A stretch of 64,000 nucleotides of DNA from Shinella sp. SUS2 (GCF_001262505.1 NZ_KQ410729.1:124001-188000); one strand, 5' to 3'. Shown: positions 38,196 to 48,955, numbered from the stretch's first letter. Numbers and translations: made by a program. Notes: generated by a model from the sequence alone, not told the origin.

Positions 38196-39028
38196 TCCGC
38201 CGTGGGTGCGCTGTCTCTGTGCCGCCATGCGGCAAAGGCAAGCAGCACTTCCGAAGTGGTCATGGCGGCGATGACCTCCGGGCGCTTGTCGTCCACTGCC
38301 GTGCCGCCGATCGGCAGAACCAGCCGGTCGGCCGCGCCGCGGTCGATGCCCTGTCGTTCCAGATGGTGCAGGAAGGAGGTGCGCTTCGACTTCGATCCGA
38401 CCATGCCGACATAGGCAAGGTCGGTGCGGGCAAGCGCTTCCTGCCCGATTAGGAAATCCAGCGCATGGTCATGGGTGACGATGACGATGGCCGAACCCGG
38501 CGGAATATCGGCGACAAGCGCTTCCGGCAGGGCGGCGAGGCGATGGTGCACCTCGGAGGTGAGCTGGTCGAGCTCGCTCTGGCGTGCCTCCACGACGAAG
38601 ACGTTGAGCGGCAGCATGGTCAGTGCATCCGACAGTGCCCGGCCGACGTGACCGGCACCGAAGATCCAGACCTGCGGCTTCCGCCGCTCCTCTTCCGCAA
38701 GGCGCGCGTCGAGGGTCCGGCGGGCCGCCTCGTCGGCGATGGTGAAGGCGAGTTCGACACGCCCGCCGCAACACTGGCCGATCTCGGGCCCGAGCGGGAT
38801 ATCGAGTCTAGCCTCACCGCCGGCACCCGCCAGCATCTTGCGGGCATTCTCGATCGCGTCATATTCAAGCTGGCCACCGCCGACTGTGCCGTGAATTTCG
38901 GTCGGCGCCACCAGCATGAACGTGCCTTCGTCGCGTGGGGTCGACCCGATCGCCGCCGTGATCTCGACGATGACGATGCGGTGCTCCCGGGCGAGAAAGC
39001 CCTCCAGACTGTCCTGCAGAAAGTTCAT
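38192..39028 (-). CDS. xdhC: Xanthine dehydrogenase accessory protein XdhC
   Basis: A 278-residue protein with an N-terminal XdhC/CoxI domain (ITAAIGSTPRDEGTFMLV, then GGGQLEYDAI near residue 52 and GQCCGGRVEL near 85) and a C-terminal Rossmann domain (IFGAGHVG near 125). XdhC binds molybdenum cofactor, promotes its sulfuration and inserts it into xanthine dehydrogenase. The catalytic subunits are usually encoded just upstream; here the upstream gene is bdhA instead. The ATG at 39028 has a GAAGGA site. Confidence 0.92.
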   Translation of the reverse strand: MNFLQDSLEGFLAREHRIVIVEITAAIGSTPRDEGTFMLVAPTEIHGTVGGGQLEYDAIENARKMLAGAGGEARLDIPLGPEIGQCCGGRVELAFTIADEAARRTLDARLAEEERRKPQVWIFGAGHVGRALSDALTMLPLNVFVVEARQSELDQLTSEVHHRLAALPEALVADIPPGSAIVIVTHDHALDFLIGQEALARTDLAYVGMVGSKSKRTSFLHHLERQGIDRGAADRLVLPIGGTAVDDKRPEVIAAMTTSEVLLAFAAWRHRDSAPTAD

Positions 39029-39161
39029 GTCATCCTTCTTCGACGGCCCTTGGCCGTCCGATGGCCGATGCACGCGTTTCGGGCGTGTGTGGCCTCTGGC
39101 GGAGCAAGGCGCTCCGCCGCCGGGGATATGCGGGCATAGCGGGTGCCCAGCATGTCCGTTT

Positions 39162-39935
39162 CTATTGGGCGGTCCAGCCGCCATCCACTGATATATGGGT
39201 GCCGTTGATCGATTTTGCCGCATCGGAGGCGAGGAAGAGCGCGATGGCCGCGACTTCGTCGACCCCGACGAATTCCTTGGTCGGCTGGAACTTCAACATG
39301 ACATCGGACTTCACCTGGGCTTCGCTGATGCCGCGGGCCTTGGCCGTGTCGGGGATCTGCTTTTCGACGAGCGGTGTCAGCACATAGCCGGGGCAGATGG
39401 CGTTGACGGTGATGCGGTTCTCGGCGACTTCCAGCGCGACGGTCTTCGTCAGGCCCATGATGCCGTGTTTGGCCGCCACATAGGCGGATTTGAAGGGCGA
39501 GGCGACGAGGCCGTGCGCCGAGGCGACATTGATGACGCGGCCCCAGCCCTTGCGCTTCATGTGCGGAATGGCGGCGCGGATCGTGTGGAAGGAGCTGGAA
39601 AGGTTGATCGCGATGATCTGGTCCCATTTCTCCACCGGAAAATCCTCGATCTTCTCGACGTGCTGGATGCCGGCATTGTTGACGAGGACATCGACGCCGT
39701 CGAACTCTTCCACGGCCGTCTGGATGAGGTCGGAGATCTCGTGCGGCTTCGTCATGTCGGCGGGGTGGTAGAGCACGCGCCCCTTGCCGAGGTCGTCGAG
39801 CTTTGCGCGGGTTGCCTCGATCTCGTCCTTTGCGCCGAAACCGTTGATGACGACATTGGCGCCGCTTTCGGCGAAGGCGGTGGCAATGGCAAGGCCGATG
39901 CCGCTGGTGGAGCCCGTTACGACGACGCTTTTCAT
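39162..39935 (-). CDS. bdhA: D-3-hydroxybutyrate dehydrogenase
   Basis: A 257-residue short-chain dehydrogenase. The NAD motif TGSTSGIG is near residue 7, NNAG near 88, the catalytic Ser in NVASAHG, Tyr and Lys in SAYVAAKHG (near 153-157), and the sequence matches rhizobial BdhA closely along its length. It oxidises 3-hydroxybutyrate, from stored polyhydroxybutyrate, to acetoacetate. It is upstream of xdhC on the same strand but 133 bases away, so co-transcription is uncertain. Confidence 0.92.
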   Translation of the reverse strand: MKSVVVTGSTSGIGLAIATAFAESGANVVINGFGAKDEIEATRAKLDDLGKGRVLYHPADMTKPHEISDLIQTAVEEFDGVDVLVNNAGIQHVEKIEDFPVEKWDQIIAINLSSSFHTIRAAIPHMKRKGWGRVINVASAHGLVASPFKSAYVAAKHGIMGLTKTVALEVAENRITVNAICPGYVLTPLVEKQIPDTAKARGISEAQVKSDVMLKFQPTKEFVGVDEVAAIALFLASDAAKSINGTHISVDGGWTAQ

Positions 39936-40060
39936 GCTTGCTGTCTCCCGATCATGCTGCGTTGCGGTAGCCTACGCCTAAAACTCGCGCGATGACAATT
40001 GCGTTTTCCGCGCGGTACAGTCCCGCTGAAAGCAGAACATGACTTGCGTTTTGTTTTCCT

Positions 40061-40087
40061 TTGACATTCGTTTTAGTATCGTATTGA
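40061..40087 (+). promoter_or_regulatory. Weak candidate promoter for glpK
   Basis: TTGACA at 40061-40066 with TATTGA at 40082-40087 after 15 bases, about 45 bases before the glpK start. The -35 is perfect; the spacing and -10 are poor. The surrounding T-rich ATTCGTTTTAGTATCG could be a GlpR-type site. This is tentative. Confidence 0.35.
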
Positions 40088-40131
40088 AGATTCCGAAGGG
40101 TCTGGGAGCGACCCGCAGCTGGGAGGAAATG

Positions 40132-41625
<1,494 letters not shown>

Positions 41626-41702
41626 GCATTCCTGCCGAAGCTGGCATGCTCTCGATACGGGCGGCCTTTCGGTGCGGCGCCTCCAGATGCTATGGCCATG
41701 GC

Positions 41703-42107
41703 ATGCAACTATCCTCTCCCACCGTCGAAGGCCGATCCTGCGGTTCGTGCACGCTCTGTTGTCGTTTGCCCGAGATCGACCTGTTCGACAAACCGGCCAA
41801 CGCCTGGTGCACGCATTGCGTCGAAGGGGCGGGCTGTTCCATCTATGCCGACCGCCCCTCGGTCTGCCGGGACTTTCTCTGTCTCTGGATGGTCGACGAA
41901 ACGCTTGGGGACGAGTGGGAGCCAGCCCGCGCGCGCATGATGATCTATCGGCAGGGGCCGCAGATGACGGTCCTCGTCGATGTGGATCACCCGGACATCT
42001 GGCGAAGCGAACCCTACCACACGCAATTGCGTCAATGGGCGCGTGAGGCCGAGCGCTCGGGCGGCTATGTCATCGTCTTCTGGCGCGACGACGTGTTCAA
42101 GATCTGA
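41703..42107 (+). CDS. YkgJ-family cysteine-cluster protein
   Basis: A 134-residue protein whose first half is a zinc- or iron-chelating cysteine cluster: CGSCTLCC at residues 13-20, CTHC and CSIYADRPSVCRDF in residues 36-60. Members of this family bind iron-sulfur or zinc; most are uncharacterised. The second half is an ordinary alpha/beta region ending FWRDDVFKI. No ribosome site precedes the ATG at 41703; ATG 41646 is an alternative that would add 19 residues. It stands alone, 77 bases after glpK. Confidence 0.8.
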   Translation: MQLSSPTVEGRSCGSCTLCCRLPEIDLFDKPANAWCTHCVEGAGCSIYADRPSVCRDFLCLWMVDETLGDEWEPARARMMIYRQGPQMTVLVDVDHPDIWRSEPYHTQLRQWAREAERSGGYVIVFWRDDVFKI

Positions 42108-42148
42108 TCGGCAGCCGCGTCCGGTTGTTCGCCCTTGGTGACGGCGCG

Positions 42149-42997
42149 CTATGGCCTTTGGGTCCGGCGCCCGAAGACGTTGGTTTTCCCGGGTGTGGGG
42201 GCGGCCTGGCGGATTGGAGGCGGTGACGGCTCCTGCCTGCATGCCGTCGGCCCGGGCAGGCGATAATGCGTGTGCGGCACGAAGAGAAGATCGTGCTCCG
42301 CGACGATCGCGACCATGCCGTGCGGCAGCGCGAGCGTCGGCAGGTGGTCGTGCATGAAACGATGAAACTCGACGGCGATCAGCGCGTTGAAAACCACCTC
42401 AGCATAGGCCACCGGGTCACTCGTCGCCGTTCTCCCGCCCGAGGCCGTGACGCCAGTCGAAAATCCATAGTGGTAGTGATCGCCGCGCGGGATGGCTGCC
42501 GCCAGCGCCAGCACATCGTGCATGCCGTCGATCGGAGCGGATTCGAGCGTGTCGAAGGCGCCCTGCCAGGCGCTGCCGACGGCATTGCATTCGCTTGTGA
42601 TCTCGGCATCGGACTTCGCCAGGAAATCGTAGACCCCGCGATTGTAGAGGCTGATCTCGATGCCCTGGTGGAAACGCTTCGCCGCGTCGACGGCGCGTTC
42701 ATGCGCCGAGAGATCGAAACCGAGACCGCTGAAGGTTTCGGGCATTCCCGGCTGGTGGCCGGCATGGCGGAAGGCGGCATGCGTCGCCCGCTGGATCTCG
42801 CCGGCCTCGTCGCCGATGCGAAGGGTGAAGACGGGGTCGAAATTCCGGGCGGGCAGGTCCTTCAGGAGTACGGTCAGCTGGTCCTTGCCGTTTGCAAAGG
42901 CACGGCGATCCACGATCTCTCTGGTGAGGGAGAAAATCCCGGATTTCCAAGCGCGGAACTCATCGATGAGCCTTGCGCGTTCGTTCTCCGCCACCAT
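42149..42997 (-). CDS. Hypothetical protein, family not recognised
   Basis: A 282-residue soluble protein with no signal peptide or membrane span. The N-terminal 80 residues are charged and helical (NERARLIDEFRAWK). The middle has an acidic helix (FHQGIEISLYNRGVYDFLA). Near residue 180 there is a His/Tyr-rich GDHYHYGFS, then HRFMHDH and HTHYRLP, which could bind metal. The C-terminal 25 residues are Pro/Arg-rich and may be unstructured. Start 42997 follows CGGAG; ATG 43030 is possible but lacks a ribosome site. Codon use looks native. I cannot assign a function. Confidence 0.65.
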   Translation of the reverse strand: MVAENERARLIDEFRAWKSGIFSLTREIVDRRAFANGKDQLTVLLKDLPARNFDPVFTLRIGDEAGEIQRATHAAFRHAGHQPGMPETFSGLGFDLSAHERAVDAAKRFHQGIEISLYNRGVYDFLAKSDAEITSECNAVGSAWQGAFDTLESAPIDGMHDVLALAAAIPRGDHYHYGFSTGVTASGGRTATSDPVAYAEVVFNALIAVEFHRFMHDHLPTLALPHGMVAIVAEHDLLFVPHTHYRLPGPTACRQEPSPPPIRQAAPTPGKTNVFGRRTQRP

Positions 42998-43142
42998 GGA
43001 AAGGGTCTCCGTTTCGACCTCTCCTAGCATTTGTGAATTAAGATATTCCCGGCCCGATTGCGCAAATTTGACGGAACCGGCGCGCGAGACCGGCATTGCC
43101 GGTCCGTTTCTTGCCGATGGTCAAAAATATTCCGGTGCGCCC

Positions 43143-43169
43143 TGTCGGCGGAGCAGCTACTCCTACGTC
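43143..43169 (+). promoter_or_regulatory. ECF42-type promoter upstream of the YciI/DGPF gene
   Basis: TGTCGG (43143-43148), 17 bases, CGTC (43166-43169). ECF42 sigma factors are reported to recognise TGTCGA-like -35 and CGTC-like -10 elements. The site sits 23 bases before the start codon of the first gene in the sigma operon and matches the one at 44831. Confidence 0.65.
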
Positions 43170-43191
43170 TATCAACCAATGGGAGATCACC

Positions 43192-43566
43192 ATGCTGTAT
43201 GCCGTTCTTTGTTACGATGCCGAAAGTGAAGTCAACGCCTGGTCGAAGGAACTCGACGCGCAGGTCATGGCCGATCTCGGTGCGGTCAACCAGCGGTATG
43301 CCGAGGCCGGCAAGCTCGGTCCCGTCGCGCGGCTGATGCCGACGACGGCGGCCGTCACCGTGCGCAAGGGCGCGACGGACGATATCGTCATGGACGGCCC
43401 CTTTGCCGAAACCAAGGAGCAGTTCCTCGGCTTCTTCGTGCTCGACGTGGAGACGCTGGAGGAGGCAATCACCTTCGCCCGCGAGCTTTCCGCGGTCAAT
43501 CCGGCGAACGGCACCTATGAGGTCCGGCCGTTGCAGTATTTCAATCCGGGAGTACCCATCACATGA
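43192..43566 (+). CDS. YciI/DGPF-family protein
   Basis: A 124-residue small dimeric alpha/beta-barrel protein of the YCII/DGPF family. It starts MLYAVLCYD and contains the motif DGPFAETKEQFLGFFVLD near residue 67, which names the family. Such genes almost always accompany ECF42 sigma factors, and this one overlaps the sigma gene by four bases (ATGA). The biochemical role is unknown; some relatives bind small ligands. A GGGAGA site precedes the ATG, and the candidate sigma-specific promoter sits just upstream. Confidence 0.9.
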   Translation: MLYAVLCYDAESEVNAWSKELDAQVMADLGAVNQRYAEAGKLGPVARLMPTTAAVTVRKGATDDIVMDGPFAETKEQFLGFFVLDVETLEEAITFARELSAVNPANGTYEVRPLQYFNPGVPIT

Positions 43567-44819
43567 CAGAGCTTGCCTGGATCGATCTGGCGCTGACCTC
43601 GGCACGGCCGCAGGCCATGGGAGCGCTGTTGCGCTATTTCCGTGACCTCGACATGGCGGAGGAGGCCTATCAGGAGGCGTGTCTTCGCGCGCTGAAGACC
43701 TGGCCCGACAAGGGCCCGCCGCGCGATCCGGCTGCCTGGCTCATCTTCGTCGGCCGCAACAGCGGTATCGATCAGGTGCGCAAGCGTGCCAAACACCAGC
43801 CGCTGCCGCCCGAGGAGGTGCTGTCCGATCTGGAGGATACGGAAAGCGATCTCGCGGACCGGCTGGACGGTGCGCATTACCGCGACGACATTCTCCGCCT
43901 GCTCTTCGTCTGCTGCCACAAGGACCTGCCGGCGACGCAGCAGATCGCGCTGGCGCTGCGCATCGTCTCGGGCCTGTCCGTCCGGCAGATCGCCCGTGCG
44001 TTCCTCGTCTCGGAGGCGGCGATGGAGCAGCGCATCACCCGCGCGAAGGCAAAGGTGGGGGCCGCCGGTATTCCCTTCGAGACGCCGGATGCGGTGGCGC
44101 GGGCCGAGCGGCTCGGCCTTGTCGCCGCGATGATCTATCTCGTCTTCAACGAGGGCTATTCGGCCGGCGCGCCGGACAAGGCGGACACGCCCTTCTGCGC
44201 CGAGGCGATCCGGCTGGCACGCCTGCTCCTGAAGCTCTTTCCCACCGAACCGGAGATCATGGGCCTGACGGCGCTGCTCCTGCTCCAGCACTCGCGGCTT
44301 GCGGCCCGTTTCGACGGGGACGGGCAGATCGTCCTGCTGGAGGACCAGGACCGCGCGCTGTGGGACCGGGGCCTGATCGACGAGGCGCTGGTGCTGATCG
44401 ACAAGGCGATCCGCCACCGGGCACCTGGCGCCTTCCAGATCCAGGCGGCGATCGCCGCGTTGCATGCCCGTGCGAAGACGGCCGGTGAGACGGACTGGCT
44501 CGAGATCGACCTGCTCTATCAGACGCTGGAGCGCCTGCAGCCTTCGCCGGTGGTGCGGCTCAACCGCGCCGTCGCCGTTTCCAAGCGGGAAGGGCCGGAG
44601 GCGGCGCTGGCGCTGATCGAGCCGCTTGCCGAAAAACTGAACGGCTACTTCTATTTCCACGGCCTGCGTGGCGGTCTTCTGAAGCAGCTCGGCCGTTATG
44701 GCGAAGCGCATGAGGCCTTCGACCGCGCCATCGCGCTCGCCACCTCCTCGGCCGAGGCCGCCCATATCCGCCAGCATCTCGACAGCATGCAGCGCGAGAG
44801 GGCCGCGGCCGAAAAATAA
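43563..44819 (+). CDS. ECF42-type sigma factor with long C-terminal TPR-like extension
   Basis: A 418-residue extracytoplasmic-function sigma factor. Residues 10-80 form sigma region 2 (YFRDLDMAEEAYQEACLRAL, then AWLIFVGRNSGID) and 110-175 region 4 (SGLSVRQIARAFLVSEAAMEQRI). The remaining 240 residues are a helical TPR-like extension (VFNEGYSAG, ending in GRYGEAHEAFDRAIAL), the hallmark of the ECF42 group, which lacks a classical anti-sigma factor. The extension is needed for activity in studied members. It is coupled to the DGPF gene before it and followed by an SRPBCC gene. Confidence 0.92.
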   Translation: MTELAWIDLALTSARPQAMGALLRYFRDLDMAEEAYQEACLRALKTWPDKGPPRDPAAWLIFVGRNSGIDQVRKRAKHQPLPPEEVLSDLEDTESDLADRLDGAHYRDDILRLLFVCCHKDLPATQQIALALRIVSGLSVRQIARAFLVSEAAMEQRITRAKAKVGAAGIPFETPDAVARAERLGLVAAMIYLVFNEGYSAGAPDKADTPFCAEAIRLARLLLKLFPTEPEIMGLTALLLLQHSRLAARFDGDGQIVLLEDQDRALWDRGLIDEALVLIDKAIRHRAPGAFQIQAAIAALHARAKTAGETDWLEIDLLYQTLERLQPSPVVRLNRAVAVSKREGPEAALALIEPLAEKLNGYFYFHGLRGGLLKQLGRYGEAHEAFDRAIALATSSAEAAHIRQHLDSMQRERAAAEK

Positions 44820-44830
44820 TCCGCTTTCGA

Positions 44831-44857
44831 TGTCGGATCGGTCGCCTGACGGGCGTC
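44831..44857 (+). promoter_or_regulatory. ECF42-type promoter upstream of the SRPBCC gene
   Basis: TGTCGG (44831-44836), 17 bases, CGTC (44854-44857): the same elements and spacing as at 43143-43169, 41 bases before the SRPBCC start codon. Confidence 0.62.
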
Positions 44858-44898
44858 CTTGAGACGAACCAGAGAACACACCCAACGAGGAGACAGAC

Positions 44899-45381
44899 AT
44901 GACCGACGTCGAGATCAAGCCCGCCAACAACCGCGAACTGGTGCTCACCCGCGTTTTGAACGCCACGCCCGCGCAGCTCTTCAAGGCCTGGACGACGCCG
45001 GAGCTGATGAAGGAGTGGTTCGCGCCAAAACCCTACGAGACGCCGGTCATCGAGATCGAGCCGCGCGACGGCGGCAAGTTCCGCACGGTGATGACCGGCC
45101 CGGACGGCTTCCATATGGACAGCACCGGCATCTTCCTGAAGGTGGAGAAGGACAGGCGCATCATTACGACCGATGCCTTCGGCCCCGACTGGAAGCCCAC
45201 CGAAAAGGCCTTTTTCAGCGCCGAGATCCTGTTCGAAGACGCCGGCGACGGCAAGACCCGCTACACCGCGATCGCCCGTCACTGGTCCGTCGAGGATTGC
45301 GAGATGCACGAGAAGATGGGTTTCCACGAGGGTTGGGGCCAGGTGGCGACGCAGCTGGAGGCAGTGGCCGCGCGGCTTTGA
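44899..45381 (+). CDS. SRPBCC/AHSA1-domain protein
   Basis: A 160-residue START-like (SRPBCC) protein of the AHSA1 group: residues 12-35 contain [20 protein letters not shown], then [10 protein letters not shown], and near residue 140 MGFHEGWGQ, the usual end motif of the domain. These proteins form a hydrophobic cavity and often accompany ECF42 or stress genes. A GAGGAG site precedes the ATG. It lies 79 bases after the sigma gene behind its own copy of the sigma-type promoter. Confidence 0.9.
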   Translation: MTDVEIKPANNRELVLTRVLNATPAQLFKAWTTPELMKEWFAPKPYETPVIEIEPRDGGKFRTVMTGPDGFHMDSTGIFLKVEKDRRIITTDAFGPDWKPTEKAFFSAEILFEDAGDGKTRYTAIARHWSVEDCEMHEKMGFHEGWGQVATQLEAVAARL

Positions 45382-45512
45382 CAGATGTGCGGGGACGGGC
45401 GCGCTGCATCCGTCCTCTTCATCTTCGTGAACACACTGTTTCCCGAACGGCCCTTTCAAGCCGCTTGCGCCGGCCATATCTCTGGGCAAATCCCTCTTGC
45501 CTGGAACATCCC

Positions 45513-46574
45513 ATGGAACTTGGCCTCTATACATTTGCCGACGTCGATCCGAATGCTGCCGACAAGGGGCGGGAAGGGGAGCGGCGGCTGAAGCATCTCC
45601 TGGAAGAGATCGAGCTTGCCGACCAGGTCGGGCTCGACGTCTTCGGGCTCGGCGAACACCACCGGGCGGACTACGCCGCCTCCGCGCCGGCCGTCGTTCT
45701 GGCCGCCGCGGCCGCGCGGACCAAGAGCATCCGGCTGACGAGCGCGGTGACGGTGCTCTCCTCGGATGATCCGGTGCGCGTCTTCCAGCAGTTCTCGACG
45801 GTCGACCTCATCTCCGGCGGTAGGGCGGAGATCATGGCGGGACGGGGCTCCTTCGTCGAATCATTCCCGCTCTTCGGCTATGCGCTCGATGATTATGACC
45901 GGCTCTTCGAGGAGAAGCTGGACCTGCTTTTGGCGCTCAACGAGAGCGAAACGGTGTCGTGGAACGGGACGATGCGTCCGCCCTTGCCGGGGCTCGGCGT
46001 CTATCCGCGCCCCGTGCATGGCCGCATGCCGGTCTGGATCGCCGTCGGCGGCACGCCGCAATCGGTGGCCCGGGCGGGGGCCTATGGGTTGCCACTGGCG
46101 CTTGCCATTATCGGCGGTACGCCGTCACGCTATGCACCGCTCTTCGATCTTTACCGCGAGGCTGCCCGCCGCGCGGGTCAGGATGCGGGCAAGCTGAAGA
46201 CCAGCATCAACGTGCACGGCTTCATCGCCGACACCACAGCCGCTGCGGCCGACACCTTCTACGGTCCGCAGGCCGAGGTGATGAACCGCATCGGCCGCGA
46301 GCGCGGCTGGGGGCCGACAAGCCGGGCGCAATTCGACCAGTCGACCGGGCCGGCCGGCCATCTCTTCCTCGGCGATCCCGAGACGGTGGCGAAGAAGATC
46401 GCCGATCACCACCGGATCTTCCGCAACGACCGGTTCCTGCTGCAGATGGCGATCGGCCCGATGCCGCATGACGCGGTGCTGCGCGGCATCGAGCTCTACG
46501 GCACGAAGGTCGCCCCGCTGGTGCGCGAGATGCTGGCGGATGCAGCAAAGGACGCCGTGGCCGCTTCTGCCTGA
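45513..46574 (+). CDS. LLM-class flavin-dependent oxidoreductase
   Basis: A 353-residue luciferase-like monooxygenase fold protein. It starts [13 protein letters not shown] and contains [14 protein letters not shown] near residue 47, [17 protein letters not shown] near 80 and [18 protein letters not shown] near 105, as in F420/FMN-dependent LLM enzymes of the bacterial luciferase family. The substrate is unknown. The ATG at 45513 is chosen because the family N-terminus begins there; the frame is open further upstream through the SRPBCC gene. No clear ribosome site. It follows the sigma operon by 131 bases. Confidence 0.85.
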   Translation: MELGLYTFADVDPNAADKGREGERRLKHLLEEIELADQVGLDVFGLGEHHRADYAASAPAVVLAAAAARTKSIRLTSAVTVLSSDDPVRVFQQFSTVDLISGGRAEIMAGRGSFVESFPLFGYALDDYDRLFEEKLDLLLALNESETVSWNGTMRPPLPGLGVYPRPVHGRMPVWIAVGGTPQSVARAGAYGLPLALAIIGGTPSRYAPLFDLYREAARRAGQDAGKLKTSINVHGFIADTTAAAADTFYGPQAEVMNRIGRERGWGPTSRAQFDQSTGPAGHLFLGDPETVAKKIADHHRIFRNDRFLLQMAIGPMPHDAVLRGIELYGTKVAPLVREMLADAAKDAVAASA

Positions 46575-46619
46575 CAGCGGCGCGCGGGCGTGATAAGAGG
46601 CCCGCGAAAGAGAGATGCG

Positions 46620-47372
46620 ATGACCCTGGAAAACGACGAAGACCTCAACGGCCTGAAGGCCATCGGCCGGATCTGCGCCAATGTGCTGCAGCACATGTCG
46701 ACGGCCATCCGGCCGGGCATGACGACGGCCGAACTCGATCTGATCGGCCGGCGCATGCTGGAGGCGGCGGGCGCGCGTTCGGCGCCGGAAAGCTGCTATG
46801 CCTTTCCGGGCGCGACCTGCATCAGCGTCAATGAAGAGGTGGCGCACGGTATTCCGGGCGACCGGGTGATCCGCGACGGCGATCTCGTCAACATCGACGT
46901 TTCCGCCGCGCTCGACGGCTATTTCGCCGATACCGGCGCGTCCTTTACCGTGGGACGGTCGACGCCGGCGGTCGAGCGCCTCTGCCGTGACGGCAAGCGG
47001 GCGCTCTGGGTCGGGCTGAAGTCGGTGAAGGCCGGCCGGCCGCTCGCCGAGGTCGGCAATGCCATCGGCGAATTCGCCCGCAAGAACCGTTACACGCTGA
47101 TCGCCAATCTCGCCAGCCACGGTGTCGGCCGCTCGCTGCACGAGGAGCCGACGGAAATCGCCACCTGGCCGGACCCGCAGGAAAAGCGCCGCATGACGGA
47201 AGGTCTCGTCTTCACCGTCGAGCCGTTCCTCTCGCTGGGCGCCAACTGGGCGGAGGGCGGCAGCAACGACGAATGGACGCTCTACAGCGAGCCGAGCGCA
47301 CCGACGGTGCAGTTCGAACACACCGTCGTTGCCACCCGCAACGGGCCGCTCGTGGTGACGCTGCCGGGTTGA
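46620..47372 (+). CDS. map: Type I methionine aminopeptidase
   Basis: A 250-residue pita-bread-fold peptidase. The five metal ligands are visible: Asp in NIDVSAALDG, Asp in YFADTGA, His in ASHGVGRSLHE, Glu in FTVEPF and Glu in VQFEHTVV. It removes the initiator Met from nascent proteins. Rhizobia often carry more than one map gene; this version has the short N-terminus without a zinc extension. Start 46620 follows GAAAGAGA. A terminator-like hairpin begins 15 bases after the stop. Confidence 0.9.
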   Translation: MTLENDEDLNGLKAIGRICANVLQHMSTAIRPGMTTAELDLIGRRMLEAAGARSAPESCYAFPGATCISVNEEVAHGIPGDRVIRDGDLVNIDVSAALDGYFADTGASFTVGRSTPAVERLCRDGKRALWVGLKSVKAGRPLAEVGNAIGEFARKNRYTLIANLASHGVGRSLHEEPTEIATWPDPQEKRRMTEGLVFTVEPFLSLGANWAEGGSNDEWTLYSEPSAPTVQFEHTVVATRNGPLVVTLPG

Positions 47373-47680
47373 TCCGAGGGATCAACGGCCGGCTTTTGCC
47401 GGCCTTGTCGCTGCAACAGGCGGCCTTGGCCGCGTGCATCCCACCGGCACACTGCCGACCGGGTGCGTGCAGGAACTGGCTGGCAGCAAGGGACATTTTC
47501 CTTGCCGGCAAGTCGGCCGCGTCGGCGGAATACCGTCTTCGGCACCACCGTTCCCGGTGGAGCGCCTTCCATTAAATCTCGGTAATCCGGGCGCTTGGCG
47601 ATTGTTGCGATGCGTAAACTCCTCTAGGTTCTGCGCGAACCGGCGGCACTGCCGCCCCATGCAAACGAGAGTTTCGCACC
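47373..47680. other. Region between map and bacA, no gene seen
   Basis: 308 bases holding the hairpin at 47387-47404 and then the bacA promoter region. Short open frames here have no protein-like features and no ribosome sites. I see no clear promoter pair. Confidence 0.55.
47387..47404 (+). terminator. Hairpin terminator after map
   Basis: A perfect 7-bp GC stem (GGCCGGC with GCCGGCC) around a TTTT loop, followed by TTGTCG. The stem is strong; the short T run makes it a moderate terminator. Confidence 0.6.
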
Positions 47681-48946
47681 TTGTTCCATTCCTTCTTCCC
47701 GCAGCCGAAGCTGTTCTTTTCCTCCCTTGTCGTCTGGACGCTGCTTTCGATTGCGGTCTGGTACACGGTCGGTGCCGATTTCGGTGCCTTGATCGGCCTT
47801 CCGCCTCTGCCGGCCGGTACGGAGCCTCCGGTGGGCCTCGGCTACTTCGTGACGACGGACAATATCTGGTTCTATCTCTATTTCATGATCTGCACCGGCC
47901 TCTTCGGCCTGTTCTGGCAGATCCGGGCGAAGGATCATCCCTGGACCAACTGGTCGATCTGGGGTTCGGCCTTCATCATCTTCTCGACCTATTTCAGCGT
48001 GCAGGTCTCGCTCGCCATCAATAACTGGCGCCGCCCCTTCGGCGATACGCTGATGGGCGCTTTCCAGCCGAACAGCACCGTCACGGTCGCGAATTTCTTC
48101 GACCTGATGCTGATCTTCTGCCAGATCGCCTTCATCAGCGTCTTCGTCTACGTCATCACGCGCTTCTTCGTCAGCCACTACGTCTTCCGCTGGCGCACGG
48201 CGATGAACAATTACTACATGTCGCTCTGGACGCGCGTACGCCACATCGAAGGCGCCTCGCAGCGTGTGCAGGAAGACACGATGCGCTTCGCGTCAATCAC
48301 GGAAGGCCTCGGTGTCAGCCTGATTGACGCCGTCATGACGCTGGTCGCGTTCCTGCCGGTGCTCTTTGCGCTTTCCGTCCATATCGGGCCGATGCCGTTC
48401 ATCGGCGAAATCCCGCATGCCCTGTTCTGGGCCGCGATCCTCTGGTCGGCCTTCGGCACCTTCCTGCTTGCCTTTGTCGGCATCAAGTTGCCGGGCCTCG
48501 AATTCCGCAACCAGCGTGTCGAGGCGGCCTATCGTAAGGAGCTGGTCTACGGCGAGGACGACGAAGCGCGGGCCCAGCCGCCCACCGTGCGGGAACTGTT
48601 CGACAATGTCCGGACGAACTATTTCCGGCTCTATTTCCACTATCTCTATTTCAACGTCGCCCGCATGTTCTACATTCAGGCGGATAATCTCTTCGTCTAT
48701 TTCATCCTTGTGCCCACCATCGTTGGCGGCAAGATCACCTATGGTATCCTGCAACAGATCCTGACGGCCTTCGGCCAGGTCTCCAGCTCGTTCCAGTATC
48801 TTGTGAATTCGTGGTCGACGATCATCGAGTTGCAGTCGATCCACAAGCGCCTCCGCGCCTTCGAAGCGGCGATTGAGGGGCAGGAGTTGCCGAGCATTGA
48901 CCGGCAGTTCATTGACGTCGGCGGCAATGAGGAGCTGGCGAAGTAA
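47681..48946 (+). CDS. bacA: BacA, SbmA/BacA-family peptide transporter
   Basis: A 421-residue inner-membrane protein with seven or eight hydrophobic segments. It starts [13 protein letters not shown], closely matching Sinorhizobium BacA, and contains [11 protein letters not shown] near residue 110 and the conserved [12 protein letters not shown] near residue 330. BacA imports proline-rich and nodule-specific cysteine-rich peptides and supports lipid A acyl-chain maturation, and in Sinorhizobium it is essential for bacteroid survival. The only start matching homologues is TTG at 47681, an unusual codon likely to limit expression. It stands alone as a transcription unit. Confidence 0.92.
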   Translation: MFHSFFPQPKLFFSSLVVWTLLSIAVWYTVGADFGALIGLPPLPAGTEPPVGLGYFVTTDNIWFYLYFMICTGLFGLFWQIRAKDHPWTNWSIWGSAFIIFSTYFSVQVSLAINNWRRPFGDTLMGAFQPNSTVTVANFFDLMLIFCQIAFISVFVYVITRFFVSHYVFRWRTAMNNYYMSLWTRVRHIEGASQRVQEDTMRFASITEGLGVSLIDAVMTLVAFLPVLFALSVHIGPMPFIGEIPHALFWAAILWSAFGTFLLAFVGIKLPGLEFRNQRVEAAYRKELVYGEDDEARAQPPTVRELFDNVRTNYFRLYFHYLYFNVARMFYIQADNLFVYFILVPTIVGGKITYGILQQILTAFGQVSSSFQYLVNSWSTIIELQSIHKRLRAFEAAIEGQELPSIDRQFIDVGGNEELAK

Positions 48947-48955
48947 GGTCGACGA

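Noticed and set aside
42266..43027. A 253-codon plus-strand frame
   Set aside because: It is opposite the minus-strand hypothetical protein, which has better composition, a ribosome site and mixed helix patterns.
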